Below are positions 36,827 to 44,920 of a stretch of 64,000 bases of DNA, piece after piece. Source of the DNA: Microcella flavibacter. Lineage in GTDB: Bacteria > Actinomycetota > Actinomycetes > Actinomycetales > Microbacteriaceae. The stretch is taken from assembly GCF_012530535.1 (NCBI RefSeq), contig NZ_CP051299.1:248001-312000 (forward strand), written 5' to 3'. Each line of letters opens with the position of its first letter. Position 1 is the stretch's first letter. Below the pieces are notes generated by a model. That model did not search any database. It was given only the letters and a program-made list of their open reading frames with translations, and was not told the DNA's origin. A program made the translations under genes and the position numbers.

Positions 36827-37654
36827 ATGAGCACCCCACTGCCGTCCATCGCCATCATCGGCACCGGATCGATGGGGGGCGCGATCCTGCAGGGCCTGCG
36901 CCGCCCTGAGGTCGAGACGGGCGCCGTGCGCGTCACGACGCGCTCCGAGGCCTCGGCCGCGGCGCTGCGCGCGGAGGGCGTCGACGCGCGGGCGACCGAG
37001 CACGAGGCCGACGCGAACCGCTGGGCGGTGCGGGATGCCCGGCTCGTGCTGCTCGGCGTGAAGCCCGCGCAGATCGTGGCCGTGCTCGACGAGATCGCCG
37101 ACGCCCTGCACCCGGAGGCGCTCGTGCTGAGCGTCGCGGCCGGCATCCCGACCGCCGCCATGGAGGCCGTCGTGCCGAACGCCGTCGTGCGCGCCATGCC
37201 GAACACGCCCGCCCTCGTCGGTCGCGGTGTCACGGGCATCTCGGGCGGCGCGCGAGCGACGGCCGCGCATCTCGCGCTCGCCGACGACCTGTTCCGCACC
37301 GTCGGCACCGTCATCGAGCTGCCCGAGAGCCAGATCGATGCGCTCTCGACGATCTCGGGCTCGGGCCCCGCCTACGTCTTCCTGCTCGTCGAGGAGTTCA
37401 CGCGGGCCGCCGAGGCGATGGGCTTCGACGACGGCGTCGCGCGGTTGATGGTGCAGCAGACCTTCTTCGGCGCGACCGCGCTGCTCGAGGCCTCCGACGA
37501 CGACCCGGAGGAGCTGCGCCGCCGCGTCACGAGCCCGAAGGGCACGACCGAGCGCGCCGTCGCGGTGCTGCAGCAGGCCGAGCTCGCCGAGCTCTTCACC
37601 CGCGCCGCCGAGGCCGCGCTCGCCCGGGCGCGCGAGCTCGCCGCCGGCGCCTGA
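36827..37654 (+). CDS. proC: Pyrroline-5-carboxylate reductase
   Basis: 275 residues. Last step of proline synthesis, reducing pyrroline-5-carboxylate with NAD(P)H. N-terminal Rossmann motif IIGTGSMGGAILQGL, LGVKPAQIVAVLDEI, AMPNTPALVGRGVTGI, and the dimer/active-site helices of the C-terminal domain: STISGSGPAYVFLLVEEF, then RRRVTSPKGTTERAV. The leaderless ATG follows TACACT (36815-36820) by 6 nt. Confidence 0.95.
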   Translation: MSTPLPSIAIIGTGSMGGAILQGLRRPEVETGAVRVTTRSEASAAALRAEGVDARATEHEADANRWAVRDARLVLLGVKPAQIVAVLDEIADALHPEALVLSVAAGIPTAAMEAVVPNAVVRAMPNTPALVGRGVTGISGGARATAAHLALADDLFRTVGTVIELPESQIDALSTISGSGPAYVFLLVEEFTRAAEAMGFDDGVARLMVQQTFFGATALLEASDDDPEELRRRVTSPKGTTERAVAVLQQAELAELFTRAAEAALARARELAAGA

Positions 37655-37790
37655 GCCGACCCGGCTCTTCGACTCCTCATAGCGCTCGCTCGACCCGGGC
37701 ATAGTGCAGACCGGCGGTGCGCATAGCGCGCGGTCCGAGGGTGGATGCCGTCCCCGCGACGAGCGCGGGCCGGACCGAGAGGCACCCGCG

Positions 37791-38159
37791 ATGAGCGCTC
37801 CGACCACCCCCGCCGACCCCGACCAGCCGGAGCGCGCCGACGCCGCGCCGGCCCCGACCTCCCCGGTCTCCCCGGTGGCCGCTCCCACCCCGTCCCGCGC
37901 CCCGCGCGCCCTCGCCATCGCGGGCATCGCCGTCGGCGGCGCGCTGCTGCTTGCCGCGACCTTCGGCACCGGCGCGCTGGTCGGCCGGCACCTGCCCGGC
38001 CCCGGCCCCGTCGGGTTCGCCGGTGCGGTCGAGCGCGGCGGCGCGTTCGGCGACGACGGCCGCAGCGGACCGGGCGAGCGCGGCGACCGTCTCGGCGCCC
38101 TCACCGAGGAGCAGCGCGAGCAGATCCGCGAGTGGATCGAGGAGGGGATGAGCGGCTGA
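37791..38159 (+). CDS. Small single-pass membrane protein
   Basis: 122 residues: a Pro/Ala-rich cytoplasmic tail (1-38), one membrane helix (about 40-66, ALAIAGIAVGGALLLAATFG), a Gly-rich linker and a short acidic amphipathic end (LTEEQREQIREWIEEG). Family not recognised. GAGAGG lies upstream of the ATG. It converges on the ktrA gene, 11 bp apart. A coiled end with EEQREQI pattern is common in actinobacterial membrane-anchored stress proteins, but no role can be given. Confidence 0.7.
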   Translation: MSAPTTPADPDQPERADAAPAPTSPVSPVAAPTPSRAPRALAIAGIAVGGALLLAATFGTGALVGRHLPGPGPVGFAGAVERGGAFGDDGRSGPGERGDRLGALTEEQREQIREWIEEGMSG

Positions 38160-38170
38160 GCGCCGCGTGA

Positions 38171-38842
38171 TCAGTGGTCGAGCGAGGCGAAGCGGTCGAT
38201 GTCGCCCTCGGTGCCCGAGACGATGATGAGGTCGTGGTTCGACACCACGGTCTGCTCGGTCGCGTAGGTGAAGGGCTTGCCCGGGCTCTTCACGCCGACG
38301 ACGGTGATGTTGTACTTCGAGCGCACCTTCGAGTCGGTGAGCGAGAGGCCGCGGATGGGCTTCGGCGGGTACATCTTCACGAGCACGAAGTCGTCGTCGA
38401 ACTCGATGAAGTCGATCATGCGGCCCGAGACGAGGTGGGCGACGCGCTCGCCGGCCTCGGCCTCGGGGTAGATGACGTGGTTCGCGCCGATGCGGGCGAG
38501 GATCTTGCCGTGCGACTGGCTGATCGCCTTGGCCCAGATCTGCGGGATCTTGAGGTCGACGAGGTTCGCGGTGATGAGCACGCTCGACTCGATCGACGAG
38601 CCCGTGGCGACGACGGCGATGGAGAAGTCGCCCGCGCCGATCTGGCGCAGAGCATCCACCGATCGCGCGTCGGCCTGCACCGTGTGGGTGACGCGCTCCG
38701 ACCACTTCTGCACGAGGTCGGGGTTCTCGTCGACGGCGAGCACCTCGCGACCGAGCCGCTGCAGCTGCCCGGCGGTGGCGGCGCCGAAGCGCCCCAGGCC
38801 GATGACGAGCACGGGCGCGTCGTGGCGGATCCTCTCAACCAA
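38171..38842 (-). CDS. ktrA: KtrA/TrkA-type potassium uptake regulatory subunit (RCK)
   Basis: 223 residues. RCK_N Rossmann domain with VLVIGLGRFGAATA and the acidic end of strand 2 (AVDENPDLV), then RCK_C (residues about 140-220). It forms the nucleotide-gated ring under the KtrB channel. The start is a TTG at 38842 that overlaps the ktrB stop by 8 bp; no better in-frame ATG or GTG exists nearby, so the rare start is accepted. It lies downstream of ktrB in one operon. Confidence 0.93.
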   Translation of the reverse strand: MVERIRHDAPVLVIGLGRFGAATAGQLQRLGREVLAVDENPDLVQKWSERVTHTVQADARSVDALRQIGAGDFSIAVVATGSSIESSVLITANLVDLKIPQIWAKAISQSHGKILARIGANHVIYPEAEAGERVAHLVSGRMIDFIEFDDDFVLVKMYPPKPIRGLSLTDSKVRSKYNITVVGVKSPGKPFTYATEQTVVSNHDLIIVSGTEGDIDRFASLDH

Positions 38843-40283
38843 CGATGGGCCTCTCCTCCGGTCGGCGGAACAGCTGTCGCCGTTCGCTCGCGGCCAGCGC
38901 CGCGGCGAGGGTCACTGTACCAACGCGCCCGGCCCACATCGTCGCCGCGAGCACGTACTTCGCGGGTTCCTCGAGGTCGGGCCCGGTGAGCCCCGTCGAG
39001 AGCCCGCAGGTGGCGAACGCCGAGATGACCTCGAACAGCACGTAGTCGAGCGGGTCCTTCGTGATGTGCAGCACGATGATCGTCGAGGTCGCCACGATAG
39101 TCGCGCCCCACAGCACGATGCTCACCGAGAGGCGCAGCACGTCGACGGGGATGCGGCGCTCGAACGCCTCCATGTCCTTCACGCCGCGGGCCTCGGCGAT
39201 CGCCGCGAGGAACAGCACGGCGAGCGTCGTCACCTTGATACCGCCGGCGGTGGATGCCGAGCCGCCGCCCACGAACATGAGCATGTCGAGCACCATGAGC
39301 GTCGAGCCGTTCATCTCGCCGACGTCGACCGTCGACAGGCCGCCCGACCGCGACATCATCGAGGTGAAGAACGCCGTCATCGGGCGCACGATCGGCTCCT
39401 GCCCGCCGAGGGTGCGGGTGTTGTCCCACTCCAGCAGCCCGATCGCGACCCAGCCGATGACGAGCAGGATGCCGGTGACGACGAGCGTCAGGCGGGCGTG
39501 CACGCTGAGCTTCTGGCGGCGCTTGACCCAGCGGGCCAGGGCGAAGATGACGGGGAACCCGATCGCGCCGAGGAAGACGGCGATCGACAGCACCCCGAGC
39601 ATCCACGGGTCGGCGGCGAATTGCTCCATTCCCGCGGAGAAGGGCACGAAGCCGGTGTTCGTGAAGGCGGAGAGCGAGATGTAGAAGCCCTGCCAGATCG
39701 CCGTCCAGAGGTCGAAGCCGACGAGCAGCAGCCGGGGGAAGACGAGCGCGAAGATCGCCAGCTCGATGACGATCGCGCTGATGGCGACGGTCGCGAGCAG
39801 CGTGCCGATCTCGCCGAGCCGCACCGCCTGCGACTCGCTGACCGGTCCCGAGTGCACGCGCGAGGGGTTCGTGTCGGATGCCGCGAGCAGCTTCGCCCGC
39901 AGGCCCATGCGGCGCGCCACGACGAGGCCCAGGATGCTCGCGATGGTGAGCACGCCGATGCCGCCGACCTGCATGGCGAGGATGATCACGACGTTGCCGA
40001 AGGGCGACCAGTAGGTCGACATGTCGACCGTCGTCAGGCCCGTCACGCAGATCGCCGAGACGGCCGTGAACAGGGCGTCGGCGAGCGGCGTGCCGCTGCG
40101 CTCGCCCGCGCGCGCGATCGGCAGCGTCAGCAGCACCGTGGTGATGAGGATGAGCGCCGTGAAGACGAGGATCGCGAACCGCGCCGGGGAGGAGGTCGTG
40201 AGCCCGACGATCGCCTGCCGCGTCTGGCGCAGCGGGCCGACGCGCTGATCGCGGCGCAGACCCGGACGGGTCGCAGTGGACAT
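38835..40283 (-). CDS. ktrB: KtrB/TrkH-type potassium transporter subunit
   Basis: 482 residues, a K+ channel-like transporter of four M1-P-M2 units. The filter-like segments are visible: AICVTGLTT, SLSAFTNTGFVPF, SRSGGLSTVD and SAFATCGLSTGL. The unwound M2 region of the third unit has SASTAGGIKVTTLAVL. The ATG at 40283 is preferred over an upstream one (40316) because GAGGAGGG lies 4 nt upstream. It forms an operon with ktrA for Na+/K+-dependent potassium uptake and osmotic control. Confidence 0.93.
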   Translation of the reverse strand: MSTATRPGLRRDQRVGPLRQTRQAIVGLTTSSPARFAILVFTALILITTVLLTLPIARAGERSGTPLADALFTAVSAICVTGLTTVDMSTYWSPFGNVVIILAMQVGGIGVLTIASILGLVVARRMGLRAKLLAASDTNPSRVHSGPVSESQAVRLGEIGTLLATVAISAIVIELAIFALVFPRLLLVGFDLWTAIWQGFYISLSAFTNTGFVPFSAGMEQFAADPWMLGVLSIAVFLGAIGFPVIFALARWVKRRQKLSVHARLTLVVTGILLVIGWVAIGLLEWDNTRTLGGQEPIVRPMTAFFTSMMSRSGGLSTVDVGEMNGSTLMVLDMLMFVGGGSASTAGGIKVTTLAVLFLAAIAEARGVKDMEAFERRIPVDVLRLSVSIVLWGATIVATSTIIVLHITKDPLDYVLFEVISAFATCGLSTGLTGPDLEEPAKYVLAATMWAGRVGTVTLAAALAASERRQLFRRPEERPIVG

Positions 40284-40352
40284 CGTCCCTCCTCGGGGCC
40301 CGCAGGCCGCTGTCATGGTACTCCGGCCCGGCGCTGGATTAGGTTAGTCGCT

Positions 40353-40859
40353 ATGGCCGACATCTTCGACGTGATCGCCGACGGCACCCGTCGTGAACTG
40401 CTGCAGCACCTGCGCGACGCGACGGGGGAGGACGGCCCCGGCGAGCTCAGCGTCGGCGAGCTCGTCGAGCGCATGGACGCGACGCAGCCCACGGTCTCGA
40501 AGCACCTCAAGGTGCTGCGCGAGCACGGCCTCGTGCACGCGCGCGAGGAGGGGCAGCACCGCTTCTACTCGATCGACACCGCCCCGCTCGAGACGATCGA
40601 GGACTGGATCATCCCCTTCCTCGCCGAGGACGACGCCTACGCCTTCGCCGGCCCCGCCTCGCCCGTCTTCGCCGCCTGGGCCGACGCCGACCTCGAGCAG
40701 GCCGGCAGCAGCGTCGGCCGCCGCGCCGCCGAGGCCTCGCACCAGGCCCGGCAGGCCCTCACCGGCGCGCAGGAGCGGCTGCACGAGGTGCAGGAGCGCC
40801 TGCACGGCGTGCAGGAGAAGGTCTCGCGCCGCCTGCCCTGGCGCCGCGGCGACGGCTGA
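40353..40859 (+). CDS. ArsR-family regulator with C-terminal amphipathic tail
   Basis: 168 residues. The winged helix (residues 1-85) is of the ArsR type: DVIADGTRRELLQHLRD, DATQPTVSKHLKVLREHGLV and the wing EEGQHRFYSIDTAPL. No metal-binding Cys pair is seen. After residue 120 there is an unusual helical stretch of near-identical units (GAQERLHEVQERLHGVQEKV) that could be a coiled coil or membrane-surface helix. The leaderless ATG lies 7 nt after TAGGTT (40340-40345). Divergent from ktrB. Confidence 0.87.
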   Translation: MADIFDVIADGTRRELLQHLRDATGEDGPGELSVGELVERMDATQPTVSKHLKVLREHGLVHAREEGQHRFYSIDTAPLETIEDWIIPFLAEDDAYAFAGPASPVFAAWADADLEQAGSSVGRRAAEASHQARQALTGAQERLHEVQERLHGVQEKVSRRLPWRRGDG

Positions 40860-40904
40860 TCCGTCTCCGCCCGCGGTGCTGCCCACCGCCCCCGTTCGGG
40901 CGTC

Positions 40905-40933
40905 TTTACACCCGCCCCACCAGCACCTAGGGT
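40905..40933 (+). promoter_or_regulatory. Housekeeping-type promoter of the BldC-like gene
   Basis: TTTACA (40905-40910), a 17-bp spacer and TAGGGT (40928-40933). Transcription would start near 40940, leaving a leader of about 50 nt before the ATG at 40989. One of the few complete -35/-10 pairs in the window. Confidence 0.6.
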
Positions 40934-40988
40934 TGCCACGCGCGCCACCCTCCGTCGTCGCGCGAGCCCCCGGATGACAGGACGAGGA

Positions 40989-41183
40989 ATGAGCGGCGAT
41001 CTCAGCGACATGCGCTTCCTCACCGTCGCCGAGGTGGCCGACATGATGCGGGTCTCGACGATGACCGTCTACCGCCTCGTGCACGCGGGCGAGCTGCCCG
41101 CCATCCGCTTCGGTCGCAGCTTCCGCATCCCCGAGTCGGCGGTCGCCGCGGCCGTGCGCCCGGGCATCGCCGACGTCGGCTGA
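40989..41183 (+). CDS. Small BldC/excisionase-type MerR-like HTH protein
   Basis: 64 residues, a lone winged HTH: FLTVAEVADMMRVSTMTVYR, then LVHAGELPAIRFGRSFRIPE. This is the HTH_17 / BldC layout of actinobacterial developmental regulators; there is no phage gene nearby, so a chromosomal regulator is more likely than an excisionase. The ATG at 40989 is preceded by AGGACGAGGA; an ATG at 40974 is also in frame. It has its own promoter at 40905-40933. Confidence 0.85.
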   Translation: MSGDLSDMRFLTVAEVADMMRVSTMTVYRLVHAGELPAIRFGRSFRIPESAVAAAVRPGIADVG

Positions 41184-41242
41184 GCCGGGCCCGCGCCGGG
41201 CATCCCGCGGCCGCCCCTGCACGGCGCGCCTCGAGCCTGCGC

Positions 41243-41296
41243 TAGACTTCTGCGGTACATGACCGGGTCTGAACGGGCCACCGGTTCGTTCAGACC
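41243..41296 (+). promoter_or_regulatory. bS22 promoter -10 and leader hairpin
   Basis: TAGACT (41243-41248) is a good -10. In the leader, GGTCTGAACG (41266-41275) and CGTTCAGACC (41287-41296) form a perfect 10-bp stem with an 11-nt loop, ending just before AGAGG (41302-41306), the ribosome site of the bS22 gene. It could control translation. Confidence 0.5.
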
Positions 41297-41313
41297 GAAA
41301 TCAGAGGTATTCC

Positions 41314-41412
41314 ATGGGTTCTGTCATCAAGAAGCGCCGCAAGCGGATGGCGAAGAAGAAGCACCGCAAGCTGCTGCGCAAGACGCGTCACCAGCGTCGC
41401 AACAAGAAGTAG
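41314..41412 (+). CDS. 30S ribosomal protein bS22 (AURKAIP1/COX24-domain peptide)
   Basis: A 32-residue extremely basic peptide: MGSVIKKRRKRMAKKKHRK, then LLRKTRHQRRNKK. This is the actinobacterial bS22 peptide seen in mycobacterial small subunits, conserved as the AURKAIP1/COX24 domain. AGAGG lies 7 nt before the ATG. A leader hairpin precedes it and a T-tailed terminator follows, so it is a short monocistronic transcript. Confidence 0.93.
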   Translation: MGSVIKKRRKRMAKKKHRKLLRKTRHQRRNKK

Positions 41413-41430
41413 GGCGCACCGCCCGTCACG

Positions 41431-41465
41431 AAGCGCTCGACCTCGAGGGGTCGGGCGCTTTTGTG
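41431..41465 (+). terminator. Intrinsic terminator of bS22
   Basis: AAGCGCTCGACC (41431-41442) and GGTCGGGCGCTT (41449-41460) pair over 12 bp with one G-U and a 6-nt loop, followed by TTGTGT. The best U-tailed terminator in the window. It also lies downstream of the convergent HAD gene stop. Confidence 0.8.
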
Positions 41466-41539
41466 TCGGTGCCGGCGGTGCGGTCCGGGTGCCGTGCGGG
41501 ATGCTCGCACGCCGCTCGCGGCGGCGCAGGTCGAGCGGC

Positions 41540-42322
41540 TCAGGCCGGGGGCTGCGCCGCCTCGGGGGCGACCGTGCGGCCCTCGCGGCGGATGCGGCGG
41601 CGCGCGGCTCGCACGCTCGCGGGCTTCGCGGTGAGGATGGGCCAGCCCTCGGCGGTGGCGTGGCGCTCGAGCGCGGAATCCGGATTCACGACCACGCGGT
41701 TGCCGGCGAGCGTCAGCAGCGGCAGGTCGTTACGGCTGTCGCTGTAGGCCCAGCAGTCGGCGAGCGGCGCCCCGCGGTCGCGCGCGAGCTCGGCCGCCCG
41801 ATCGGCCTTGCGCTGGCCGTGCATGAGCGAGTCGACGAGGTTGCCCGTGTAGACGCCGTCGACGATCTCGGCCTGGGTGCCGACGCCGCCGGTGAGCCCG
41901 AGCCGCTCGGCGATGACCTCGGCCATGACCTGCGGCGTCGCGCTCAGCAGCCACACCTCGTGCCCCTTGTCGCGGTGCTCGTGGGCGAGGGCGACGGCGT
42001 CGGGGATGAGGCGCAGGTGGATGGAGCGGTCGTAGGTGTCGTTGGCGAGCTCGATCAGATCCTGCTCGGTGCGCCCCTCGACCATGCGCAGCGCACCCGC
42101 GCGGGCGGAGGCCTGGTGCCGGGGGTTCTCGCCGACGGCGGTGAAGCGCACCTGATGCCAGAGGAACTTCGCGACGTCGCGCCCGGTGACGAAGCCGCGG
42201 CGCCAGGCCGCGGTGCCGATGTGGAAGAGGCTCGCGCCGCGCATCAGGGTGTTGTCGATGTCGAAGAACGCCAGCACGGGCGGGGCCGTGGGGGCGTCGT
42301 CGCTTCCTTCAGGGGCGGACAT
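41540..42322 (-). CDS. HAD-IB family phosphatase (SerB-like)
   Basis: 260 residues. Motif I FFDIDNTLMRG (catalytic DxDxT), motif II SATPQV, Lys in GQRKADRAAELA and motif III SDSRNDLPLL give a complete HAD-IB hydrolase. The cap region (FLWHQVRFTAVGENPRH) matches the family found in many actinobacteria that acts on lyso-phospholipid or phosphoserine-like substrates; the substrate is not fixed. TATGCT lies 8 nt before the ATG, or 5 nt before a GTG one codon upstream. Divergent from the glutaredoxin-like gene. Confidence 0.88.
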   Translation of the reverse strand: MSAPEGSDDAPTAPPVLAFFDIDNTLMRGASLFHIGTAAWRRGFVTGRDVAKFLWHQVRFTAVGENPRHQASARAGALRMVEGRTEQDLIELANDTYDRSIHLRLIPDAVALAHEHRDKGHEVWLLSATPQVMAEVIAERLGLTGGVGTQAEIVDGVYTGNLVDSLMHGQRKADRAAELARDRGAPLADCWAYSDSRNDLPLLTLAGNRVVVNPDSALERHATAEGWPILTAKPASVRAARRRIRREGRTVAPEAAQPPA

Positions 42323-42358
42323 CACCCACCAGCATAGGCATCGCCGTAGGCTGATCGG

Positions 42359-42613
42359 GTGCCCGCCGTCGCCGTGACCCTGCTGACCAAGCCGGGCTGC
42401 CACCTCTGCGACGACGCCCGCGCGATCGTCGAACCGCTCGTCGGCGAGGTCGACGGCGTCGTCCTCGAGGAGCGCTCGATCCTCGACGATCCCGAGCTCA
42501 ACGCCCGGTACTGGGACGAGATCCCCGTCGTGCTCATCGACGGCGCCGTGCACACCATCTGGCGGGTCGACCCGGCCCGCCTCCGCTCCGCACTGCAGGA
42601 GGCCACCGCATGA
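42359..42613 (+). CDS. Glutaredoxin-like thiol protein
   Basis: 84 residues, a thioredoxin fold with the redox motif CHLC (KPGCHLCDDAR) in the usual N-terminal place and the cis-Pro segment DEIPVVLIDG. DUF836/glutaredoxin-2 type. GTG start: TAGGCT (42347-42352) lies 6 nt upstream (leaderless). It overlaps the next gene by ATGA. Partner unknown. Confidence 0.87.
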   Translation: MPAVAVTLLTKPGCHLCDDARAIVEPLVGEVDGVVLEERSILDDPELNARYWDEIPVVLIDGAVHTIWRVDPARLRSALQEATA

Positions 42614-42909
42614 TCCGCCACATCGTCTGCTGGACGTTCCAGAGCACCGACCCCGACGAGCGAGCCGCCGCCCTCGCTGGCATGCGCGAGCGCCTCGAGC
42701 CGCTGCCCTCGGTCGTGCCCGGGCTGCGCTCCCTCGTCGTGCGCGCCGACCTCGGCGACACGGAGTCGAACTGGGACGTCGTGCTCGTCTCGGAGCACGA
42801 CGACCGCGCGGCGCTCGCCGCCTACACCGACCACCCCGAGCACCTCGCGGCGGCCTCCTTCGTCCGCTCGGTCGTGGCCGAGCGCGTCTGCGTCGACGTC
42901 GAGCTGTAG
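42610..42909 (+). CDS. Dabb family protein (stress-responsive alpha/beta barrel)
   Basis: 99 residues, one ferredoxin-like Dabb domain: IRHIVCWTF at the start, LPSVVPGLRSLVVRADL in the middle and AYTDHPEHLAAASFVRSVV near the end. The members form dimeric barrels; their function is mostly unknown. Translationally coupled to the glutaredoxin-like gene by ATGA and followed after 8 bp by the yedK gene. Confidence 0.88.
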   Translation: MIRHIVCWTFQSTDPDERAAALAGMRERLEPLPSVVPGLRSLVVRADLGDTESNWDVVLVSEHDDRAALAAYTDHPEHLAAASFVRSVVAERVCVDVEL

Positions 42910-42917
42910 GGGCGACC

Positions 42918-43643
42918 ATGTGCGGGCGCTACGCGAACACCAAGAGCGGCGAGGAGCTCGGCCGGTACTTCGAGGCCGATGAGGTCGACGCGGTCGCCAT
43001 GCCGCCGAGCTGGAACATCGCCCCCACCCAGCAGGTGCCGATCGTCGTCGACCGGCTGCCGAAGGACGACCCCGAGGGCGTGCCCTCCCGCTTCGTGACG
43101 AGCGCGCGCTGGTCGCTCGTGCCGCGCTTCGCGAAGGAGCTCGCGTCGAAGTACCCCACCTTCAACGCCCGCAGCGAGACGGTCGCCGAGAAGGCCTCGT
43201 TCAAGCCCTCGCTCGTGCGCTCGCGGGCGATCCTGCCCGCCGACGGCTACTACGAGTGGCACACGGTCTCCGGTCCGGACGGCAAGCCCGTCAAGACCCC
43301 GCACTGGATCCACGACCCGGAGGAGGGCGAGCTCGCCTTCGCCGGCCTCTACTCCTGGTGGCGGCCGCCGGTCGCCGAGGGCGCCGATCCCGGCCCCTGG
43401 ATGCTCACCGCGACCATGCTGACGCGCGCCGCCCACGGGCCGGCCGCGAGCATCCACGACCGCGCCCCCGTCATGCTGCCGCGCGAGACCTGGGACGACT
43501 GGCTCGACCCGACCATCGAGGGCGACGAGGCCCTCGTCGAGATGATCGTCAACGAGAGCGACGCCGTGCTCGAGCGGCTCGAGCTGCACGCGGTGGCGCC
43601 GCTGCGGGGCGATGGGCCGGAGCTGATCCAGCCGGTCGGCTAG
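42918..43643 (+). CDS. SOS response-associated peptidase (YedK/HMCES family)
   Basis: 241 residues. The catalytic Cys is residue 2 (MCGRYA), as needed to form the thiazolidine crosslink with abasic sites in single-stranded DNA. Other family landmarks: WNIAPTQQVPIVV, FNARSETV, ADGYYEWHTV and SIHDRAPVMLP with the catalytic His. It protects abasic sites during replication. It ends the three-gene cluster with the thiol protein and the Dabb protein. Confidence 0.94.
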   Translation: MCGRYANTKSGEELGRYFEADEVDAVAMPPSWNIAPTQQVPIVVDRLPKDDPEGVPSRFVTSARWSLVPRFAKELASKYPTFNARSETVAEKASFKPSLVRSRAILPADGYYEWHTVSGPDGKPVKTPHWIHDPEEGELAFAGLYSWWRPPVAEGADPGPWMLTATMLTRAAHGPAASIHDRAPVMLPRETWDDWLDPTIEGDEALVEMIVNESDAVLERLELHAVAPLRGDGPELIQPVG

Positions 43644-43673
43644 CAGTCGCGCGGCCTCGGCGGACGCGTGGCG

Positions 43674-43690
43674 GCGTCGGTCGCCGACGC
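43674..43690. terminator. Short hairpin between convergent yedK and nuclease genes
   Basis: GCGTCGG and CCGACGC around a 3-nt loop, without a T-run. It lies 30 nt beyond the yedK stop and just before the nuclease stop, so it could serve both. Confidence 0.4.
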
Positions 43691-43692
43691 GG

Positions 43693-44244
43693 TCAGCAGG
43701 CGCCCCAGAGGCCGAGACCCGCGGCACGGGCATCCGCCTCGGCCTGCTGCAGGGCGGGCCAGATCTGGTCGTTGGGCTCGAACAGCACCGCGCGGCCGGC
43801 GCCCTGCTCGACGAGCGCGAGGTTGATGACGTGCCCGTCGGCGGTGCGCAGGTACATGAGCTCGCGGCCGTACTGGTCCTGCGGGTCGAGGTCGTAGGCG
43901 TAGCCGACGGTGCTGCCGACGGGTGCGAGAGCGGTGAGGGCCGCGGTGGCCTCCGCGCCGAAGCACTCGACGGGGTCGCGCACCTCGGGGGTGTCGACGC
44001 CGATGAGGCGCACGCGCAGCTCGACCCCGTCGACGTCGAGGCGCAGGGTGTCGCCGTCGGTGATCGAGACGACCGTGCCGGTGCCGCCCGCGGTGACCTC
44101 GCCGCCGCCGTCGCCCGGGCCGTCCGTCGCCCGGCCGCGCTCCGCGGTCGTGGCGTCGCCGATCGTCACCCCGGCGCAGCCCTGCAGGCCGGAGAGCAGC
44201 GCGAGGGCGCCGCCGAGGAGGACGAGGGGGAGGGAGGCGCGCAC
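43693..44244 (-). CDS. Thermonuclease-family lipoprotein (SNase-like)
   Basis: 183 residues. The N-terminal lipobox LSGLQGC predicts a lipoprotein of the outer face of the membrane. The SNase domain has ITDGDTLRLDVDG, RVRLIGVDTPEVRDP and QDQYGRELMYLR, which hold the Ca2+ and catalytic Asp/Arg/Glu residues of staphylococcal nuclease, so it should be active. The leaderless GTG has TACAGT (44251-44256) 6 nt upstream. Confidence 0.9.
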   Translation of the reverse strand: MRASLPLVLLGGALALLSGLQGCAGVTIGDATTAERGRATDGPGDGGGEVTAGGTGTVVSITDGDTLRLDVDGVELRVRLIGVDTPEVRDPVECFGAEATAALTALAPVGSTVGYAYDLDPQDQYGRELMYLRTADGHVINLALVEQGAGRAVLFEPNDQIWPALQQAEADARAAGLGLWGAC

Positions 44245-44325
44245 TCTGGGACTGTACCGGGGGTCGGGTGCGTCGACGGCGCCCCGGTCTAGGCTGACCG
44301 CGTCGGAGCGGACCGCGTCGGAAGG

Positions 44326-44862
44326 ATGCCCGTGGCAGAGGATCGTTCGGGGGCGCTCGACCCCCGGTTCCCCGAGGTGTTCCAGCGCGCGGGGGCGTCG
44401 ACGCCCGCACTGCGCGCGCCCGGCGTGCCGCCGATGCCCAGTAGCGGGACGGGCCGCGGCGACGCCGCCGACCGTCGTGATCGCAGCGCGCGCCCGGTGC
44501 TCGACGCGGGCGTGGCGAGCCCCGGCGCCGGCGTGGTGGCCGACCGGGCGGAGTCGCGGGCGGGCGAATCCGGCCGCCCCGAGCGGGTCTACGAGATCGT
44601 CGCCGCGGGCAACCCGTGGCTGCGCGGCATGTGGGTGCTCGGATCGCTCGTGGTCGCCGCCGGCATCGCGTTCCAGTGGATCGCGCAGTCGATGTTCTCG
44701 ACGCCGCCGCCCGAGGGGCAGGTCGATTACGTCATCCCGCAGGTGCTGTTCTCGCTCTCCGCCCCGCTCATGACGGCCGGCGCGATCGCGCTCGTCGCCG
44801 CCGCCTCGCTGCGGATGGCGGCGTGGCGCCCGCGCAGCCGCCGCGAGGTCGACGCGGACTGA
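44326..44862 (+). CDS. Two-helix membrane protein of unknown function
   Basis: 178 residues. The first 95 residues are low-complexity and Arg/Ala/Gly/Ser-rich (probably cytoplasmic and disordered); two membrane helices follow (about 101-123 and 137-161), with a short polar loop containing STPPPEGQVDYV. It ends in RPRSRREVDAD. No family recognised. A TAGGCT element lies about 35 nt upstream. The start could be ATG 44326 or GTG 44332. Confidence 0.68.
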   Translation: MPVAEDRSGALDPRFPEVFQRAGASTPALRAPGVPPMPSSGTGRGDAADRRDRSARPVLDAGVASPGAGVVADRAESRAGESGRPERVYEIVAAGNPWLRGMWVLGSLVVAAGIAFQWIAQSMFSTPPPEGQVDYVIPQVLFSLSAPLMTAGAIALVAAASLRMAAWRPRSRREVDAD

Positions 44863-44920
44863 GCGCTCGGCCCTTCCGGGTGCGCGATGCGCGCCGCGCG
44901 ATATCGCCGATCCGGGATGC

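Noticed and set aside
40974-41183. Treating the small HTH protein as a phage excisionase
   Set aside because: No integrase or phage gene is nearby, and it has a good housekeeping promoter; a BldC-like chromosomal regulator fits better.
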